This document shows, one piece after another, positions 60,415-64,000 of a stretch of DNA of 64,000 bases. Position numbers and translations under genes: made by a program. The notes below the pieces were generated by a model that was not told the origin of the DNA, made no database searches, and worked only from the letters and a program-made list of their open reading frames with translations. The stretch lies in NCBI GenBank assembly GCA_963930775.1, contig OZ005689.1:2852001-2916000 (forward strand). Direction: 5' to 3'. The DNA comes from Cliona cf. orientalis (lineage: Eukaryota > Porifera > Demospongiae > Clionaida > Clionaidae). Within the stretch, counting starts at the first letter, position 1. Each line of letters begins with the position of its first letter.

Positions 60415-61547
60415 CTATGTAGTAGTTGTTTTTGTGTGGCCGTAAGCAATATTATCTCTTGTCTTGATGGCACTGACTGAAGGTATAGGCTCTTCATACA
60501 TTGATTCCATCTGTGTGTTGCTTTCTGCTCTGTTTGTTGCTTGGGAATCAAGAGCTGCTTTAATCCTTATTCTGCTTCTCATCAGAATGATAACTATCAC
60601 TATTAGCAAGGCAGAGATGCTAACAATCGAAAATGTTGCTAAAGAACTGATAGACACAATGTATGCAGTATTGGTACCTCGAGGATAAAAGGTGTGTGTG
60701 TTCGGATTGCTGAAATTGCCAGTGATATTTCCACAAACCACAGTCTGTATGGCAAAATTGCATTCATTGTTATCAGCTGGTACATCAGTACATGTGACGT
60801 TGGTGTGGTTGGTGGTAGTGGGGCAGCTGCCACAGTTTGATGCTAGGATGTTGTAATGGATAGCAGGACAGTCAGGGGCAACTGGACTCCAGCTGAATGT
60901 TAGTTGTCGTAGCGTTAAGTCAATATTACTGATTCCTAGTGTATTGGGTGGCAAGAGTGGCCCTATTGTGTTGAGTATCAGTGATTAAGCAAAGACATGA
61001 AGTTGCAAGTGTCAAACCTGTTATTGTAGGAATTGTTAAAGTGAAGAGGCGGTTGATACGAAGCCCATTATCACTACCACATTCAATGGTCTTTCCAACT
61101 GTGTTGGGCATGACAGAGACATTGAGTTGTGAAGTGTAGTTGTTGCCCTCAACGCTAAGGCTCCTGGCCACTATAGCTCCATTGTTACACGTCCCAGAAG
61201 TTCCAGTATCAAAGCGACTGTGAATCAATATTATCTTATTGTACTTGAATGAACAATTAAAAGCTGATCCAGTCCAGATAGTGACTCCTCCTCCCGTAAC
61301 AGTACACTCGTATGATAAGGTATCACCAGGACAGACACATCCACTGGTAAGAACTGCATCAATAAATTTCGCATTTCTATCGGTACATATATTTGCATTA
61401 AGCGTCATACTGAGTGCATTCGTTTCGGTGTGCATAATTATATAGCAAATACTTGAACTATACCAAGTATCACTGACCTGATCCTGATCCGGCTGATTGC
61501 CTGCAGTAGTTGAGGAAGAGCACTGAAAGAATAGGTAGCCTTATCAT
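60415..61547 (-). CDS. Receptor locus 17: mosaic receptor, subfamily A front and subfamily B back
   Basis: Exons 61478-61547 (leader MIRLPILSVLFLNYCRQ), 61018-61353 (Ig), 60415-60962 (FN3/TM/tail). Predicted 317 aa, intact. Leader and Ig (VLTSGCVCPGDTLSYEC, TIWTGSAFNC, NNYTSQLNVSV) match loci 1 and 9, as does the start of FN3 (LLPPNTLGISN, LTFSWSPVAPDCP). From about the middle of FN3 (DNNECNFAIQTVVC) through the membrane segment (ISSLATFSIVSISALLIVIV) to the tail (MESMYEEPIPS, IKTRDNIAYGHT) it matches loci 15, 16 and 18. It has a normal ATG in the leader exon, not the single-codon exon of subfamily B. The breakpoint lies in the strongly conserved part of FN3, about 60,780-60,900. Confidence 0.9.
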
Positions 61548-61932
61548 TACTAGTCGACGGAGCTCTGTCGCAGTATTTACTGCATGTACACTGTTAGAAA
61601 TAGTGTCAGTCAACACCCTCTGTTTCGTGTGCTCTATAGCACTGAAACAGTGTGTTGCACAGCACTTTGTGTGTTCTCTAGGGATTATTTTGTACTTCTG
61701 TAACATGCAAAAAATTTTATTTTCAATATCAAAATGGTTCCAATAACAACATTACAACAATAACTTGTTCAAAAGAATTGGCATGTATGGGTGGGGTGGC
61801 CATGATTATTCAGACATACACAATTAAGGACAATGGAAACAGATGGAGATAAGCATAAAAGAGAAAGAGATCTGTATGAGAAGGAGGTATAAGGGTATGA
61901 AGCTCACCAGATTAACATGTGTTTGTTTATAT

Positions 61933-62124
61933 TACCGTAAATCTGGAAATTTTCGTTGTAAAAATATTTTCGTAGTCGATGGCGGCTACGAAAATTAATT
62001 CTTACGAAAATTAGCATGCACTATTAACGCTAGTGCGGTAAGGGGTTGTTCCTACGAAAAAATTTTTACACGAAAATTTATCATACGAAAGTTTCTTTAC
62101 ACGAAAATTTCCAGATCTACGGTA
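61933..62124. mobile_element. Inverted-repeat MITE (192 bp)
   Basis: Ends taccgtaaatctggaaattt and its near-inverse aaatttccagatctacggta, with several internal acgaaaatt repeats in both orientations. Non-coding. Confidence 0.85.
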
Positions 62125-62865
62125 TGAGGCAAAGTTATAGGCAGCAGGTGGCAGCTGTATCAGGTATAAATGAGAGAAAATCTTTATGCACTAGACAAGC
62201 AGGGAAGAATCTCAACAAGATAGGGAAGAGAAAGAGAAAAGTGGGGAGGGAGGGAGAGAGAGAGAAAGGAAGGGGAGAGAGATGTTGGGTATGAAACTTA
62301 CCAGATCAACCTGTTTGGTGGTGTGGCACTCCAGAATTACAAGCAGCAGGTGGCAACTGTACCATACAATGAGAGACAATCACCTTATGCACTTTAATTA
62401 TGACAGAAGGAAAGAGAGCCTCAGTATGCATAATGTAGCATTCTAACTTGATAACATCGGCAGCTGCATCATTTATGTGGTAGCAGCCTGGGAGAGAAAC
62501 TTTATGTCGCTTTATAAATATGGCCTTAAAGTAGAGAAGCGAGTGAGTCCCCCCACCCCCAAATATGTCCATTTAATAATTACACCCACCTGCTTCTAAT
62601 TTTGATGCTATGTACATGTATAAGCCTGTTTTGGGTCTGGCCAATTTTATGGTATCATATAACAAACAACCTGGTCATATTCATAACAGTGTTCTCCCCA
62701 AGCAAAATTCAAGGCGTGATGGGAGGGTATAGCCTGTGGCCACAGCAAAACCTATGGATTATCCCTATTCCCACATTAAAGGAAACACTGAACTGAAGGC
62801 TTGTTGGGCCGACATGCCTTAGGTATGCTAGGGAGAACACTGCACAACCTTGCAAATGTACACTA

Positions 62866-63042
62866 ATACCATTTTTATGCTAATAGAACGCAAGCTAAAA
62901 AAATAATTATGATTTTAATTTTAGTGCGATTTTCTGGTAAAGGTCGTCACGCTCTACATTAAGATGTATTATGAGAAATCCTAGAACGTGAATTTTCTTG
63001 CACTAATTAGATCTTGCGTTTAATTTGCATAAACTCGGTAAT
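62866..63042. mobile_element. MITE copy 2 (related to 21,677-21,850)
   Basis: Shares tttatgctaatagaacgcaa, aaaggtcgtcacgc and cttgcactaattagatc with copy 1; its left end is more decayed. Confidence 0.8.
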
Positions 63043-63155
63043 AATTGATTCATAAATCAATAAAATTTGATGTGAAAAATTGTCATTGTCTCTTGTATAT
63101 TATAAGAAAATTAATGTGTGCAGTCAAGGTTTCTTGTGTGCATGTGGCTTAATAT

Positions 63156-64000
63156 CTATGTAGTAGTTGTTTTTGTGTGGCCATAAGCAATATTATCTCT
63201 TGTGTTGATGGCACTGACTGAAGGTATAGGCTCTTCATACATTGATTCCATCTGTGTGCTGCTTATTGCTCTGTTTGTTGGTTGTAGATCAAGAGCGGCT
63301 CTTGTCTTTGTTTTGCTCCTCATCAATATGATGACTATCACTATTAATAAGGCACAGATGCTGACAACCAAAAATGTTGCTAGAGAGCTGATAGTAGCAA
63401 TGTATGCTGTATTAGGATAGAAAATGTGTGTATTCATGCTGATAGGATTGCTGATATCACCAATGATATTTCCACAAACTACTGTTTGTATGGCAAAATT
63501 GCATTCATTATCGTCGGTTGGTACATCAGTACAAGTGACATTGGTGTGGTTGGTGGTAGTGGGGCAGCTGCCACAGTTTGATGCTAGAATGTTGTAATGG
63601 ATACCAGAACAGTCAGAGGCAACTGAGTTCCACTGAAATGTAAGCTGGTTTGGGTGGAAACCAACCTTGCTAATGTAAATTTTATCAGGTGAAGAGGAAG
63701 AATGTCCTGCATAAGGAAGTTGGATATTGATGATATGCACAGAAAAATAATATGATTCAGAATTAGAAGATCCACACCTGTATCATTGATTATTGCCATT
63801 CCTACAACTTCAGTAATATTCATTCCAGTGTCATGAACGCATTCAATACCATTACCTATTAGCTGAGAGGTAACTGTTACACTAAGTTGTGAAGTGTATG
63901 TGCCATTTCCACCATGGAGACTCCGAGCAATTATTGCACCCATTGTTGCAAATTATTTTGGTACCTTGTGGGCGGCTGAAGTGACTATGGGGCAGAACTA
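63156..64000 (-). pseudogene. Receptor locus 18: subfamily B receptor, 5' end off window, Ig exon frameshifted
   Basis: Exons visible: 63156-63706 (FN3/TM/tail, intact: PDKIYISKVGFHPNQLTF, CGSCPTTTNHTNVTC, SSLATFLVVSICALLIVIV, MESMYEEPIPS, NIAYGHTKTTTT) and 63778 onward to the window edge (Ig-like). In the Ig exon one extra base at about 63,938-63,943 (cacccatt against caccatt in locus 16) breaks the CNNGAII motif and shifts the frame. A homopolymer sequencing error is possible, in which case this would be a normal gene. Leader exons lie outside the window. Confidence 0.7.

Larger units (their letters stand above)
61548..63155. other. Intergenic between loci 17 and 18, with two MITEs
   Basis: No gene seen. 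Holds MITEs at 61,933-62,124 and 62,866-63,042, a purine-rich run at 62,210-62,285 and the subfamily B flank repeat near 62,575-62,680. Confidence 0.5.

Overview
The window is animal nuclear DNA. Every real gene has spliceosomal GT-AG introns, many only 55-125 bp long, intergenic DNA is AT-rich and full of small inverted-repeat elements, and the proteins are metazoan in type (immunoglobulin-like, fibronectin III, KH, SAM). A compact-intron marine invertebrate, most likely a demosponge, fits best; that assignment is inference from style and protein content.

Layout. (1) 1-20,113, minus strand: eleven loci of a tandem family of single-pass receptors. (2) 20,703-29,830, plus strand: the 3' nine exons of a large KH- and SAM-domain protein whose KH resembles ANKHD1/ANKRD17 (MASK). 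Its 5' exons are not seen. (3) 31,392-40,139, minus strand: two more receptor-family loci (one secreted Ig-only), an Ig relic and long non-coding DNA with satellite-like repeats. (4) 40,483-53,426: a complete 12,944-bp DNA transposon with perfect 43-bp terminal inverted repeats and TTAA on both sides. It carries two divergent intact genes: an 860-aa protein with DUF7869 (transposase-like) motifs and a 774-aa protein joining a ParB/sulfiredoxin-type domain to a decayed DNA-methyltransferase motif. (5) 53,736-64,000, minus strand: five more receptor loci, the last running off the window.

The receptor family (18 loci, all minus strand) has a fixed plan: signal-peptide exon, one Ig-like exon, then one exon holding FN3, transmembrane helix and cytoplasmic tail, all joined by phase-1 introns. 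The tail repeats a two-tyrosine module (MYEDV ... about 20 residues ... NVAYG) one to three times. Three subfamilies can be told apart: A (loci 1-11, plus the 5' half of 17), C (12-14) and B (15, 16, 18, plus the 3' half of 17; start codon alone in its own exon). Two loci (3 and 5) have lost Ig and FN3 and are stalk-TM-tail proteins. Several copies carry stops, frameshifts or lost splice donors, as expected in a fast birth-and-death cluster. The architecture suggests tyrosine-signalling cell-surface recognition receptors (adhesion, immunity or self/non-self); no ligand or function can be read from the sequence.

Exon coordinates were assigned by eye from splice sites and checked by reading-frame phase; every listed spliced gene has a length divisible by three.
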